Source: Klebsormidium nitens
Lineage: Eukaryota; Streptophyta; Klebsormidiophyceae; Klebsormidiales; Klebsormidiaceae
Assembly (NCBI GenBank): GCA_000708835.1
Contig: DF237149.1
Coordinates: 1-64,000 of the forward strand
Direction of reading: 5' to 3'
DNA: 64,000 nucleotides
Shown here: positions 44,795-56,400 of the stretch, one piece after another
How positions within the stretch are numbered: position 1 is the stretch's first letter
Layout: the number at the start of each line of letters is the position of its first letter
The notes under the pieces: generated by a model
Seen by the model: only the letters and a program-made list of their open reading frames with translations
What the model was told of the DNA's origin: nothing
Database searches by the model: none
Made by a program: the position numbers and the translations under genes

Positions 44795-45778
44795 ATGGGC
44801 GACACAACGGTCGCTCATCAAACGCTTTCGGACGCCCAGAGAAGCTGCTCGGACGCCCAAAGAGACGTTTCAAACGACCTTTCCGCCGGAAGCGATTCTG
44901 GCGATTCCGGTGTCCGCCCGGAAGACGCGGACGAGATCTTTGACGAGTTCTGGTCTCTTCCCCCCGAGCAGGTTGGCACCCAGCTGAAAACTTTGGAGGA
45001 GGCGGAGCGCTCGCGCCGGGGCTCGCGCGCGTCGTCCTTCCGGTACGAATCCGACCAAGAAGCGCCCGGGAAACGAGACCGGGGGATAGTTAGGTTAGCG
45101 AGCGACGTGGTTAAGAAGCTCAAGGAGGCCGAAGAGGAGCTAGCGAAGGAGATCGACGAGGAGGCGGAGAGAGACGCGATCCAAACGGAAGTGTCCGAAG
45201 TCGCCGAGCGCGCCGCGGAGTCGGGGGATCCCCCCGGGGAGATCGTGCGCGAGATGGAATCTAGATGGGGGGGAGAAATGACGGAGGAGGAGCGCAAGGC
45301 GCTGGAGCGGCTGACGCAGTACCAAGACTGGCCCGGGGGAATCAACTGGGGGGTGCCCGGGGGACGCGTGGATCAAGTCAGGGAGAGCCATAACCCAGGG
45401 TTACCAGGGGACCAGAGCCCGGGTTACGATAACCCGGGGGGTCAAGGGACCGAGACCAAGGTGGTGGCGGTACCCCCGGGAGAAGTGGACGAGGACGGTT
45501 CGAAGGAGCCCGTCGAAGCGCAGCCCAGTCCGACGTCGCCCCTGGGGTTCGATTTCGATGCAGAGGCGGGCGAATCGTCTGCTGGGACGGACACGTGGTC
45601 GCCGACAATTGGATGGGACAGCCCGGTGAGCGCAGTGAGCGGCGGCGACCAAGGGACGCTGAAGCGGGTGGACAGCTGGTACGAGAAGAGTGTCACGGGC
45701 AAGGCAAAAGATGTTATGGAGAGCATAGTCAAGGGCTGGTGGATGCAGTTTCCGGAGTGGCCGGGGTTAGCTTCGTGA
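44795..45778 (+). CDS. Single-exon acidic orphan protein
   Basis: I do not recognise this protein. It is a 327-residue open frame without introns. The ATG at 44795 sits in a favourable context (agccATGGg), just after an acceptor-like CAG, so an untranslated 5' intron is likely. In order it shows a Ser/Asp-rich N-terminus, a possible short conserved block at 48-70 (EIFDEFWSLPPEQV), a highly charged predicted coiled coil at about 100-175 (Lys/Glu/Ala rich, with many EE pairs), a Gly/Pro/Asn-rich stretch at 198-220 with imperfect NPG repeats, and a C-terminus with aromatic residues (GWWMQFPEWPG). The composition and the long uninterrupted frame, with GC richer than its surroundings, support a real gene. 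It stands out among intron-rich neighbours. Function cannot be inferred. Confidence 0.65.
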   Translation: MGDTTVAHQTLSDAQRSCSDAQRDVSNDLSAGSDSGDSGVRPEDADEIFDEFWSLPPEQVGTQLKTLEEAERSRRGSRASSFRYESDQEAPGKRDRGIVRLASDVVKKLKEAEEELAKEIDEEAERDAIQTEVSEVAERAAESGDPPGEIVREMESRWGGEMTEEERKALERLTQYQDWPGGINWGVPGGRVDQVRESHNPGLPGDQSPGYDNPGGQGTETKVVAVPPGEVDEDGSKEPVEAQPSPTSPLGFDFDAEAGESSAGTDTWSPTIGWDSPVSAVSGGDQGTLKRVDSWYEKSVTGKAKDVMESIVKGWWMQFPEWPGLAS

Positions 45779-46823
45779 GACATGATTCGATAATTTCTTC
45801 AACGTCGAGTGCCCCGCTGGGCACTTCGGCGCATCGAAGCGCTTGGTCGAGGCTCTCTTGAACGTTGTGATTCATTGAAGGATCTGGTTCGTAGGGTGTC
45901 GAAGTCGTGCTCGAGCAAGGTAAACGATTGAGCCTGCTTCGACCATTGTAGAAACAAGATAGGACAAGGTGAAAAGTGAGTCGCAAGCGGTGTCAGATGA
46001 TTGCACGTTCGAGTAAGGACCATGAGGAATTGCTGCAGAAGAAATGCAAGGATGGCCCTGCTGCATTGAGCCAAAACTGTTGGAACGGACTTCTGAGACT
46101 CTGGTCAAATAGAAGAATCAGTCCGTCATTGAAACCAGATGTAACGACTTCGCCTTAAGATCGTTCCCGAGACTTTCCACAATTCTCTGAGTACTTTGCA
46201 TCATTGCGATCTGTTGCAAGCTTCGAGCAGAGACACACGTCGTGCAACGGACGCAGCGGCGGTTCTTGCAAGACGACCTGGGTACGTTGTCGAAAAGAAG
46301 GGTGCGGCCGATTGCTGTTTGTACAAGTGTCGGCCCTATGGAACCAATTCCTTGTTAGTTGATATCTATCGAAAAGCACCTTCAGAATGTAACGGGAGTC
46401 GGTTCCATGTACCGGGTTCCTTTGCATTTCGAGCGCATAATCGTTCAAAGCGACAGCTCTGACAAGTGCAGCAGCTCATTAATGTTTTCATATGAGTAGT
46501 TGGGGGGACGTTGTAACAGCGGGGTTCGTTGGTGACTGGGACGTTTAACAGGCGACTGATTGAGTGGTGAAATTAATTCAGAAGCGCCTCACAAATTATC
46601 ATGTACCCAGGCTAGGGCTGGAACTCGCAGATATTAGTGTGAATCATGTATCATGAACCGCCTTCCATACAAACACAAGGCGTGATCGACTGCCCTCGAG
46701 CACTGCGCATGGTTAACTTGTTTGATAATCCAAGTGTCATTGCTCAATCGTAGTTGTTGATGCAGCCCGTGAAAAGTTTCTGAAATAATTCTACGAACCG
46801 CACGCGCACGAGTTGCACACTCC

Positions 46824-46911
46824 GTGATTATGCCTAGCTCAAGCCCATTTAGGGAATGGGCGTGTCTGTGATTAAGCCTAGCTCAAGCCCATTCAGGGAA
46901 TGGGTGTGTCC
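46824..46911. repeat. 44-bp direct repeat, two copies
   Basis: Two adjacent units of 44 bp share gcctagctcaagcccatt and agggaatggg, differing at a few bases. They lie about 500 bp before the start codon of the downstream gene, so they may sit in its promoter. A regulatory role is inference. Confidence 0.85.
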
Positions 46912-47262
46912 GTCGGTTTATGCGGATCCATGGAATCACGGCAGATCTCATGTTCAGCTTGCAGCAGCCCGTCTTCTTTTAGATCTTGCCGCGCCCGCAT
47001 GCGTGACAAATATAGATCGCACTAAGACATGCGTTTCTTACGTTGGCTGCAACCCATTTGGAGCTTTTCTGCCCGAGAGTACCTCTATTGTGGCCCAAGC
47101 AGAGGCCAGCACAGCCAATTACTGTATACACAGCTGGTGTTCATACAGTACTGAGGAACTGCCTGAATACTGCGGAACTGCCTGTCACTGTCAGTCCGTC
47201 GCATCGAAGAAAAGCACTTGCAAGTTGGTCAACACAACCCACGTATATTAACCCAAAACCTC

Positions 47263-47299
47263 AAAACCCTAACGGTTCAGAAAGTGCTCAAAACCCTAA
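47263..47299 (+). promoter_or_regulatory. Two telo-box-like motifs
   Basis: AAAACCCTAA occurs twice within 37 bp, about 115-150 bp before the start codon at 47412. In land plants paired telo-boxes near transcription starts mark growth-linked promoters. Their activity in this organism is inference. Confidence 0.45.
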
Positions 47300-47411
47300 G
47301 CCTGTTAAACCTGGAAAAGGGCAGCACAGCTTTTGCAAGGGCAGCACAATTTTGCATTGTGTTCCAACTTCCAAGCATCAGCAGGGACCCCAGCCCGCAT
47401 TGAAAGAAAAG

Positions 47412-50400
47412 ATGGCGACAGCTGTTCCTGTCATCGTTGCTCTGGATTGGACGCCAAACACCAACCACACCGGCTTCTTTGTTGCCAAGGAGAAAGGGTG
47501 GTACGAACAAGAGGGGCTCGATGTGAAATTGCTGAGCCCGCACGTGGATGGCTATAAGAAGACCCCTGCTTCCAGGGTGACTGACAGAACTGCGAGTAAG
47601 TCGAGTTGCTGCCTGATTGACATACCAGGACCTTTTCTGTTTGAAAACATGCGTTTTGTGCCGCGATGGGAGGGGATTTTGGAACTTCTGAATGGATTAA
47701 AGACAGAGAGCACCATATACAACCTAGAATGCTGAGTTTCGGGGAGCTTATGAAAAGGTGTTATTGCTGAAATTCAGCTTGCCCAACAGCTTCCCGAGCG
47801 AAGGTTTGCATGCATGCAACTACACATTTGAAAGTTTGGCACCAGTCATTGCATTAACAACTTTAACTGCGTTTCTTGTACCACCATCCCATCGCCAGCA
47901 GTTGATCGTCAATTCTGCTGCAAGTATGGTCAGAAGCTCAATAGCGAAACACGGTCATAGGCGCCCTTGTCTTGGAACCATAGTACTGTTGCTCTGCACT
48001 GCAGATAGTCACCAATTACAATAACATCTTGGGAAGATTCTTCTATGTGTTTCAAATAAGCTCAGGAGCTGTTGAAAGTCCAGCCAATGCAATTCTGGAG
48101 GCTCTCTCTTGGCTGCAGCATTTGCACTGGCGCCCTCAGAGACTGTTTTGAGCAACTATACCAGCCCCGACAGAGACAACCTGGTGTCGGTGGCAACGCT
48201 CCTCCAAGATGACCTCAGCGCAATTGGTGAGTCGGCGTACTCTTCCGCAGCAGTCCTTCGTTGTTCTAGAAGTTGTCCAGATTGACAGGTGACTTCCTGG
48301 GCCAAATGTGTTTGAGTGGTTCCATTTCTGGAATTTGTACGGCCCCCTTTTGAAGATTTTGTAGGCAATTCGACTTCGCCAGACCACATTACATTATTCG
48401 TATGCCCACGTGGAGATGCTACGGATTTCACAACCCACTTACAGATTTATGTGCGAAGCATGTGTCGGAAAAGTTGGGATGGAGCCTGGTTGTGAAGCAG
48501 GAAGACAGAAGGTAGTTCTTGGGCCTTCAAAAGGAGTTGGATAGCGGATGTCTAAGAGCAGTCTGGTTGTGCCTATGTCGTAATGGCGGAGGGCCAAGCA
48601 GAAAGCTGAAGTAGGAAGGTGACGTACCAGATTTATCACTTGCAAGACTGCGCTGCCTCTGTTCCCTTTAAAGAGCAGAGGGAACAGTGGACTCACTGTC
48701 ACCTGCGAAGCATGTTGATTTTCCAACCTGTAACAATTACGATTTTGCATCCTCAACAATGAAACATTGTTGAAGCAAAGAGCTTCTCCAGATCCCTTCA
48801 ACAACAGGATTGTAATCCAAACATCTATGCGTCGCCAGAAGTGTTGCTCTCCATCACTGCAGTGACGCTCAAGAGCAGCGGCATTTCGCGGCCAAAAGAA
48901 TTGGACGGAAAGAAGTATGCATCCTACGGGGCGCGCTATGAGGGTAGAATTGTCCAGGTCAGTGCAAAGACACCTTTCCCTGTCCCTTAAGTCCTCCGTG
49001 TTTGCGAATTCGTCCTGGAACATCTTGCTGTGTTCGCGACCTGGAATGTCGTGGGTTTTGCCAGCAATCGAGCAGCCTCATATGGGCCAACTGTAAGCGC
49101 AAAGCTGAGCATGACTGGCGTCAATCTCTGGGTCATACAAACCTGGTCAGTCAAGTCCCATGTTGCTGGCAAAACGCCAGGCGAAGGTGGTGATCTCAAA
49201 GGAGCAGCTGGCCTTACTGACACTACTCGATGCTCCACGCTGAATCGAAGTAGGCTGTCTGCAAATCTCAGAGGATATCGAAAGAGTACTGTTATGGTGC
49301 AAACTGGACATATGCTGCCAAAGACAGCTTGGGTTTTGGAAGCGAGCTACGATCGCCGTTTTTGCGAACATAGAGTGTCACTCAAGAGGTCCTGTGTAGG
49401 CCAGTGAAAGCAAAGTTACAGAGACATCCCCGACATGCTCATTACCTGACTCCCTGATTAGTAAAGGTTTCCAAAACGGGTTTGACCGATGGGTGTCTCT
49501 CTGCAAATTTCGAAGAACATCGACGGGGCCAAGATTGCTTTACACGGAGAACAAAGCCCGTATCCATTTTACGGTGGAGGTCTTTCAACAAGTGACTAAT
49601 ACTGACTGTTCCTGATCGAGGTGGGTGGATGTAAGGCAGTACCCCGACAAAGCCCCCTCTCGAGGAAAACGAATACGCAACAGCTGTCTATCTGCAGGCT
49701 CTGATCAAAGCCGACGGAGGCAAAGGCGACTACGCGGAGGACACCCCTGAGAAACTGGGCATCTGGGAGACGCTCCTGAAGGGGGAGGCCGACGCCACGT
49801 GGGTCTTCCGGGGGTGGGAGGGGGTCGAGGCGCAGCTCAAGGGGGTGGAACTGAACGACTTCGTGCTCAAAGACTTCGGGTGAGTTTTGCCTTGAATTGT
49901 CGGAGTTGAGTTTTGAAGACTAGGGTGTAATTCGAACACTTCATGAGCACGTAAGGAGTAGAGATGTCGTTCACGGGCGTTGTGAAATAGTCGCTTTTGT
50001 GTTCAATAGCCCTACGGATGAGTGTTCGACCAAGTTCATCTCGCGTGTTTCTGGATCGAGGCACGAGCTTCAAGCGCCGGGAGTGAAAGTGCTTGTGCCC
50101 GAATTTTGTATTCTAAAGCGTGTTGCGAACGTTTGCGTCAAATCTGCTGGCTTTAACTGAATGTTGATGACCCACGTGACTTGGTTTTTAGTGAGCGCGG
50201 CGAGCTGGCCAAGTGAATCATCATCCAATGTGCCCTCGCTTGTTTTCAACATTTCTCTTTTTACATGGAACGAGTCGAGCGCCAAGGTTCGACAGAGAAA
50301 ATTCGAAGCGAGAGTGATTTTTCAGCTTTGGCTGGCCATGATGCGTGAAGCTGAGAGCTTGGAACCCATACTCGGGAAGTTCCGCTGACGCCAGCCATTA

Positions 50401-53400
50401 CGGGTATCGTCTAACTCAGCTCGAGGCTGTCCGTCTACCGTTTTCGACAGTCTTTGCTTCCCGTTCTAGCGATTGCTGCGAGATCTACCCGTATGCCGTA
50501 ATGGGACTGAATTAGGGTTCAGCCGAGTCTGCTTTCTTTCCAAGATGGCTGAGAGCAGACTGTATGAGCATTATGCACGGACTTTTTGTATTAACAATCT
50601 TCAGCAAGCTGATATGTCGGCGCTGGATTGTTCACATCACAGGTTTGTTCGCTGGTAACCAGAAACGTCGAGCAGGGTTTAGGCAAAGTTAAGCAGCCTG
50701 ATAAGCTGTCAATCATGATTTGACCAGCCATGGTTAAGTTCCAACAGCCCCCGTGCATCTCAGCGACCGCCCGCTGGTGCGCTGCAACAAGCAATCTTTT
50801 GCCAATGACAAAAGCAACTGCCATGAGAGCGAACTTCCTCAGTGCCGGCTTGTTATAGCCTGAGGCCTGCCAGATCAACAAGGCCTGAGGGCGTGCTCTT
50901 TCTTTATGGACGTTGCAATGGCAATTTGTCGGAGCCATGATTGATGATTTTGAGACTCAGTGGACACGCTCCTTGTTTTGAAGAGTTTGAGATGCAATCC
51001 TCCAACGCCAGACTTGGACCTAGCGGTTCGCTGCTTAGCTGTGCTGTTGCTTTGGGAAGAGATACGCTTTGCCTCGCCCTCTAGAGGCTGCTAGCAATGT
51101 GGCAGTCCGGATACGTCAATAGTTAGGCCTTAGTCTTTCTTTTGCTTCTTTGAGTTAATACTTCAAATTGTAACCTCCGGTTGGCTAGGACGAGGCATGA
51201 GATTTCTCTGGGGGCTCGCTTTGAGCACACCATGGGTGTTCTTATTCAGGCCTGACGCCCGATCATCGGACTGCACAGAGTGCAAAATCAGGATACACTA
51301 TCAAAAACTGAACTCTGGCTCTGTCAATACATCATAACGTTCTGGTGGTGGCGGAGTTTGTGCACACCGACTCTTAAATCATTCGCCTTGCCTCTGTATA
51401 TTGGTAGCTGGTGCCCTTCTACTGGTTGAGGACATTCTCCTGGTTAATCTCAACCGTTGGTTCGGATTGGACAGATCAGTAGAGAACTTATCATTGGTGA
51501 ACCTTTGCTAAAAATGCTCAAGGAGCATTTTCACCAGTTCGAGCACAGTAATCCTTGTGGATTTCACCTGGATATCGACTTTGACTAACCGTCCCTTGGT
51601 CTGTCTCGCTTCGCTTGCCATAGGGGCAGAGCTTTACGATCTTTCTGCTATGTGGAGGCGCACCGTACCTTTCTTGTCAAACTTGTCTTTTCTTAACGAG
51701 GCTGTTCTTACTGCTTATGCGGATACCATGGGACTTGGACTGGAACATTTTGTGTCTGACGGAAGTACGTTATTGTTGCACGAGCGTGCTGTTTGAGGCT
51801 TTCAACTTCGGCTCAGCGGCAATGACGCAGACTTCGATCACTAAGGGTCTAGCAAAGTCGCCTCACACTCCGTCTAGGTCTGACGCCCGTTCAAAGCCCC
51901 AACTCCTGAGCCTATGCATCCGGACCCAAAGTCTCCCCCTCACTTCGATCCCCACTTTAAGGCGTCGAGAAAAATCTCAGCCATAAGCCGTAGAATAAGG
52001 ACCTCGTGTACGGGCGAGTCTGGCGCCTAAAGTACGTCCGTGTCATTGTCCCTCAAACCGCCCCGACATCGTAAGTTATACCCAGCCGTTCTGCACCTTA
52101 AAAATGGCTTATACACAGCCATTGTTTGGGTGCAGAACTGCCTCATCGTGTTCACCGGTGCATCCACTTCGAGCGGTTAACGTCTCGTAGGCGCATATTG
52201 AGGACTGCTGTGGTATTTTTGTTGCTGACCTCCGCTGCATAGAGTGACACTGTTTCTGATCTACGTAACTAGGGACTTTCCAGCTTAGCAGCGACTTTTC
52301 AGACAACGGTGTGCTCAACCAACTGCGTGCGTCGCTTTACGAGCTTACGTTTGTTCCGTGGAAGGCTGGAGCGCGTCAGTTTGTGCATTATTCTTCCTCT
52401 AATCTCGGGTGTTTCGAGTTTTGTTACAACAGTGTTGTCTGCCTTTTCTCTTTCGAGAAGGAGCTGGTTATGACAAGGGCCTGGGCTTTAGAAGCCCACA
52501 TCGTCCTTCTTGAGTTCTGAGGCCAGTCGACGAGCGCACCTTGATGGCGAGTGTGTTCCGCTTCTGATCCGTTTGCTCCGCCGGACTCCATATGGCGGCT
52601 CTTTGTTCACCCAAGTACTTTGACTGAGATGACTTTTTGACAACTGATTCTCCCGCCGTTTCTTCAGATCGAGCATTGTCGATAACATGGGTACATGTCT
52701 TTGCACGTTATGATGCTCAAGCAAATGATCTCGCTCCTTTTCCATCAGCGAAGGCGGCCTTGGTTTGGTGGCGGCTTCTTAGCACAACCGTGATCTTGAC
52801 CTTCGTGTAGTCCGCTTACTTTCATGCGGAATGAACGCGTCTTGCCAATGCAGAGATGATACGACTTTCATGCGGCGTCTATTCGTGCTTGTACTACTTT
52901 TCCTAGTAGCCCCTTTGACTCCGTCCCGAACAAGTCGAGTTTAGGGCGCAGCTGGCAATGAAATTCTGAAATGTTGAAACGTGCGAGAAGCACACCTCAA
53001 CTGTTGTCGGCGGAACCTTTGATGCCAGCCTCAGGTGCTGAAACTCATTAAGGATATGTGCTCACGCTTTCTGTCCCGGGGTTCAATCTCAAGAGCAGTC
53101 TGTGCCCATTACTTTTATAAGCATACGACTGATTTGGCAACTGACTACGAATTTGTGCTGCCACGTTGTAAAGACGATAAATTCCGACTTGGTCTCACGT
53201 GATGCCAAAAGGGCAAGTTGCGTTTGGGTTTTCCAAACAACGGTGGACCGTTTGCGGTTTCTGTGAGTGTCAGTGGGACCTTTTGATCATTGTCTGGTAG
53301 CAGGTTCCGGACTGCCCAGGTAATTGTGCCAACCATCAGTTGATCGGCGGCTAGCAGCGTCGCAATTGAACGGACACTCAGGCCAGGGATATTGGTTTTC

Positions 53401-56400
53401 ATGAAGGTCTACTTCGCTGTGAGCCTCGTAAGATGAGGTCTATATCCCATCTGGTTTTAACGTGAATGTGCATACGCATGTAAAGCTGCCTTCGGCTTGT
53501 CCTGATTGGGTATAATGCTTCTGTAGTTGTGTCGAGTGAAACTCACATTAATTGCTGCTTATGGATGCTGTGGCGATGAATGACATGCTTTTCCGCCTCT
53601 CTAGAAGTCCCTTGCACTCTAGCAGTCTGGATACTTCAAGGATCTGAGGACTTACGTGTTTCTTCCCTACTTCGACGATTGTTTTCGGATGGCAAGGTTA
53701 GGTTGGCAGTGACAAGGCCTGGTGCAGTGGGTGCTCGCTTTGAGCACACCATCCTTTTGATGTGTGGCCTGACGCCAGTCGTCTGATTGCACAGTGCGTT
53801 TTAAGGAGCGGCACATCCAAAAACAGAGCTTCAGTTCTGCTGAAACATCAGAACATTCTGTTGGTGGCGAGGCTTCTGCCGAGATTCCTTGCCTTGCCCA
53901 CGTTACGAAGAGCTGATGCAATTCTGCTGGTTGAGCTCTGCTTGGCTGTCTAAGTGGAAAGTCACTAGAGGACGGAAGCATGGGGGTCAACCCTTTTCAA
54001 GAGCCAGAAATCCCAAGGCGACCTTTATCGCTGATCTGGAGCGAGATGCAATATGTTTGCGAGGTTTTCGCTGCGAGAAAGCATGCTTCGCCTGCCCCGC
54101 TTCAATTGCTCTTTTTGGGAATGTCTGCTAGGTGGAGCGCACCGTAAGTTTTTCGCATCTTGAGTGAGGCTGTTCTGCAGCTTATGCTTCCGGCCACCGT
54201 CAACTTGGGATTCTGAAACCAGTTTTCTCCAGGAAGTACCGTACCTCTGCATGACTGCTGGTCAATTGGTCCTAAAGGGCCACGATGCGCTGAACGACAA
54301 TGAAGACCGCGATCATTGAGGGTTTGAACCTCACCGCTTCCGGTACATTGCCGGTCTCAGACTCTGACGCCCATATCAGAGCATACACAGTGCCCCAATT
54401 CAGGTTATGCGTTGCCCCCAACTTCGCTCTTCGTTTCATTGTTCTGACTTCTGGCAAACTTTGACAAGCCGTGAGGCGTACACGAAGTGTACAGGTCTTC
54501 TTCAAAGTATGCCTGATGTGTTGAGCGAGCGTCTGGCGCTCTAATCGCGTCGTTCGTTGCCCCTCAAAGCGCCCAATCTTTGTCAGTTCAACAGGACCAC
54601 TCTGCGAAAGTCACTCGCGTACCGAGTTCCGGCGGTCCTCTACTTCAAAGCGCGCTTAAAGTCCAACCGTATGGTGCTGACGTCTCCTGCTCAAAGGTCT
54701 CACAAATATGGCCCTAAAGATGTCGGAATAGCGAGCGGCTGTGTAAACGTAATGGTGCGCTCAGTCGATCACGCGCGCTGCTGTGTCAGCTTTGAGTTTT
54801 CTGCAGAGGGCTTCGCGCTTCTTTCATTGGTTATCTGCAAACGCTTGTGATTAGGACGTGGGTTTCACAAAGACCCGCGGCCAAGGGTGTGTCTCCAGCT
54901 CTCGTGATCAAATGAACGGTAGACATTTCTTCCCGTTCCTTCTGCGTTGGTTTCCTTAAACGGCTGGCGATGATTAAGGGCCGGGGCTTGGAAGCCCATA
55001 GATCCAAGGATTCGTCGATTCCAACGACGAGCAGCTTTTGGATGCAAGGTTGTTCCGCTTGTAACACGTTTTCAGCAGCCATTCATTGGCGGCTGGCAGC
55101 GTACGGGCATAATGTCGGTTTTCAGGACACTATTTTTGTGTCTCGACAGAAGAAGCGAGTTGATGAAAAGTGCCGTACTAATAAGCGTTTCAGTATGGGT
55201 TGGTTCACAGCTGTTTTACTGATGTCACAAGGTCTCAGATTAAACTTCTGCGATCCGTACCAGCCGAAGGCTGGCGATGACGAGAAGCTCCGCTTATAAG
55301 AGCATAAGGAGGGGGCTTCTATTTTTCTTTGAAGCCAGACTGACGTGCAACCGTTCATTTTGCCTTTTGAGGTGCGAGTTGCGTAGCCAACGCATTTGGA
55401 TGCGAAGATAAGGCTTGGAAATCTTGGTCAGCCTATTTAGAGAGCAGCCTGTCGTGAGTGGAGTGGAAAGTTCGAATAAGAATTGACTGCGGTCCTCGTA
55501 CCCCGACAGAATTACTGCGAGTAGTCCAGCCCGGTCTTGTTCTTCTGGGCTCTTGTAAGTTGCCGCGGTGGGGACTTTGTTTCCAGGATGAGAGCATTTC
55601 CGCGACTGGATTTCCGGAGCCAATTTGTCATTTGAAGACTGCGTTCACGGTTTCCTCCTTTGGCTCAAGGTTGGCAATGACAAAACGTAGGAGCTGTGCA
55701 CTCGTTCCGCGCACAAGCTTCCTCCAGTGGAAATGGCCTTGTACCGGTTAGAAAGCTCATATCAGAGCAACAAGCGACATCACTGCACAAGGAAGCCTGG
55801 GGAGACAATGAATAGCCGAGAGGTTTTAAAAAGAGCCTTGAACGGCGTATTTTACGTGTGGTAAAAGTCCTACATGCGATCTTCCGAAGCTTTCCGTTGT
55901 CTTTGCAAGTCTGTCAGCCTGGAGTTGGTAATGACGAATCGCTTGCGATTGAGAACCTGACCTTCTCAGACGTTAGGCTGTTCTTCCGAGCCAGCGGCAA
56001 CTGGTGGTTAGACGGTCCTTTCTCAATTCCAAGCTCCACGCGTTAAGGGCAAAACTCGATGCTCGCTGTCTGTGGAAAGAGTCAAAAAGTGGGGCAGCCA
56101 AGAGTCACGCGGGCTGTTGAAACCTGAAGAGAAATCTTGAAGTAGATACGTTAAGTGTCACTCTCGTCGTTCTGCAACTCCGTTGTTCTTGTGCGCGTGT
56201 TTTACCTCAGCGTTAGGCGAGGAAGAGCAATCCTGCCTTCTGGGCACCTTGAATTCCGTTTTTCTCTAATGCGAACCACTCATCAGTTGCCTACGTCGTC
56301 ATATTCCTTGGTATCTTTGACGTATGGTTGCGGCTCTTTTTGAATGGTACTTTGGGGTCGGGTTTGATAGAAAGCAAGGCTCCAAGTTCTGAACAAACAT

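Larger units (their letters stand above)
45779..47411. other. Intergenic; upstream region of the ThiY/THI5-like gene
   Basis: No gene is seen. The right end should be the 5' untranslated region and promoter of the gene starting at 47412. It contains a 44-bp direct repeat (46824-46911) and two AAACCCTAA telo-box-like motifs (about 47264-47272 and 47291-47299). The open frame running into the gene from 47043 lacks an upstream in-frame ATG that I would trust. Confidence 0.5.

Noticed and set aside
47043-47411. N-terminal extension of the ThiY/THI5-like protein
   Set aside because: The upstream in-frame sequence is open but starts without an ATG I would trust, reads like untranslated leader and includes telo-box motifs. 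The family signature begins right after the ATG at 47412.
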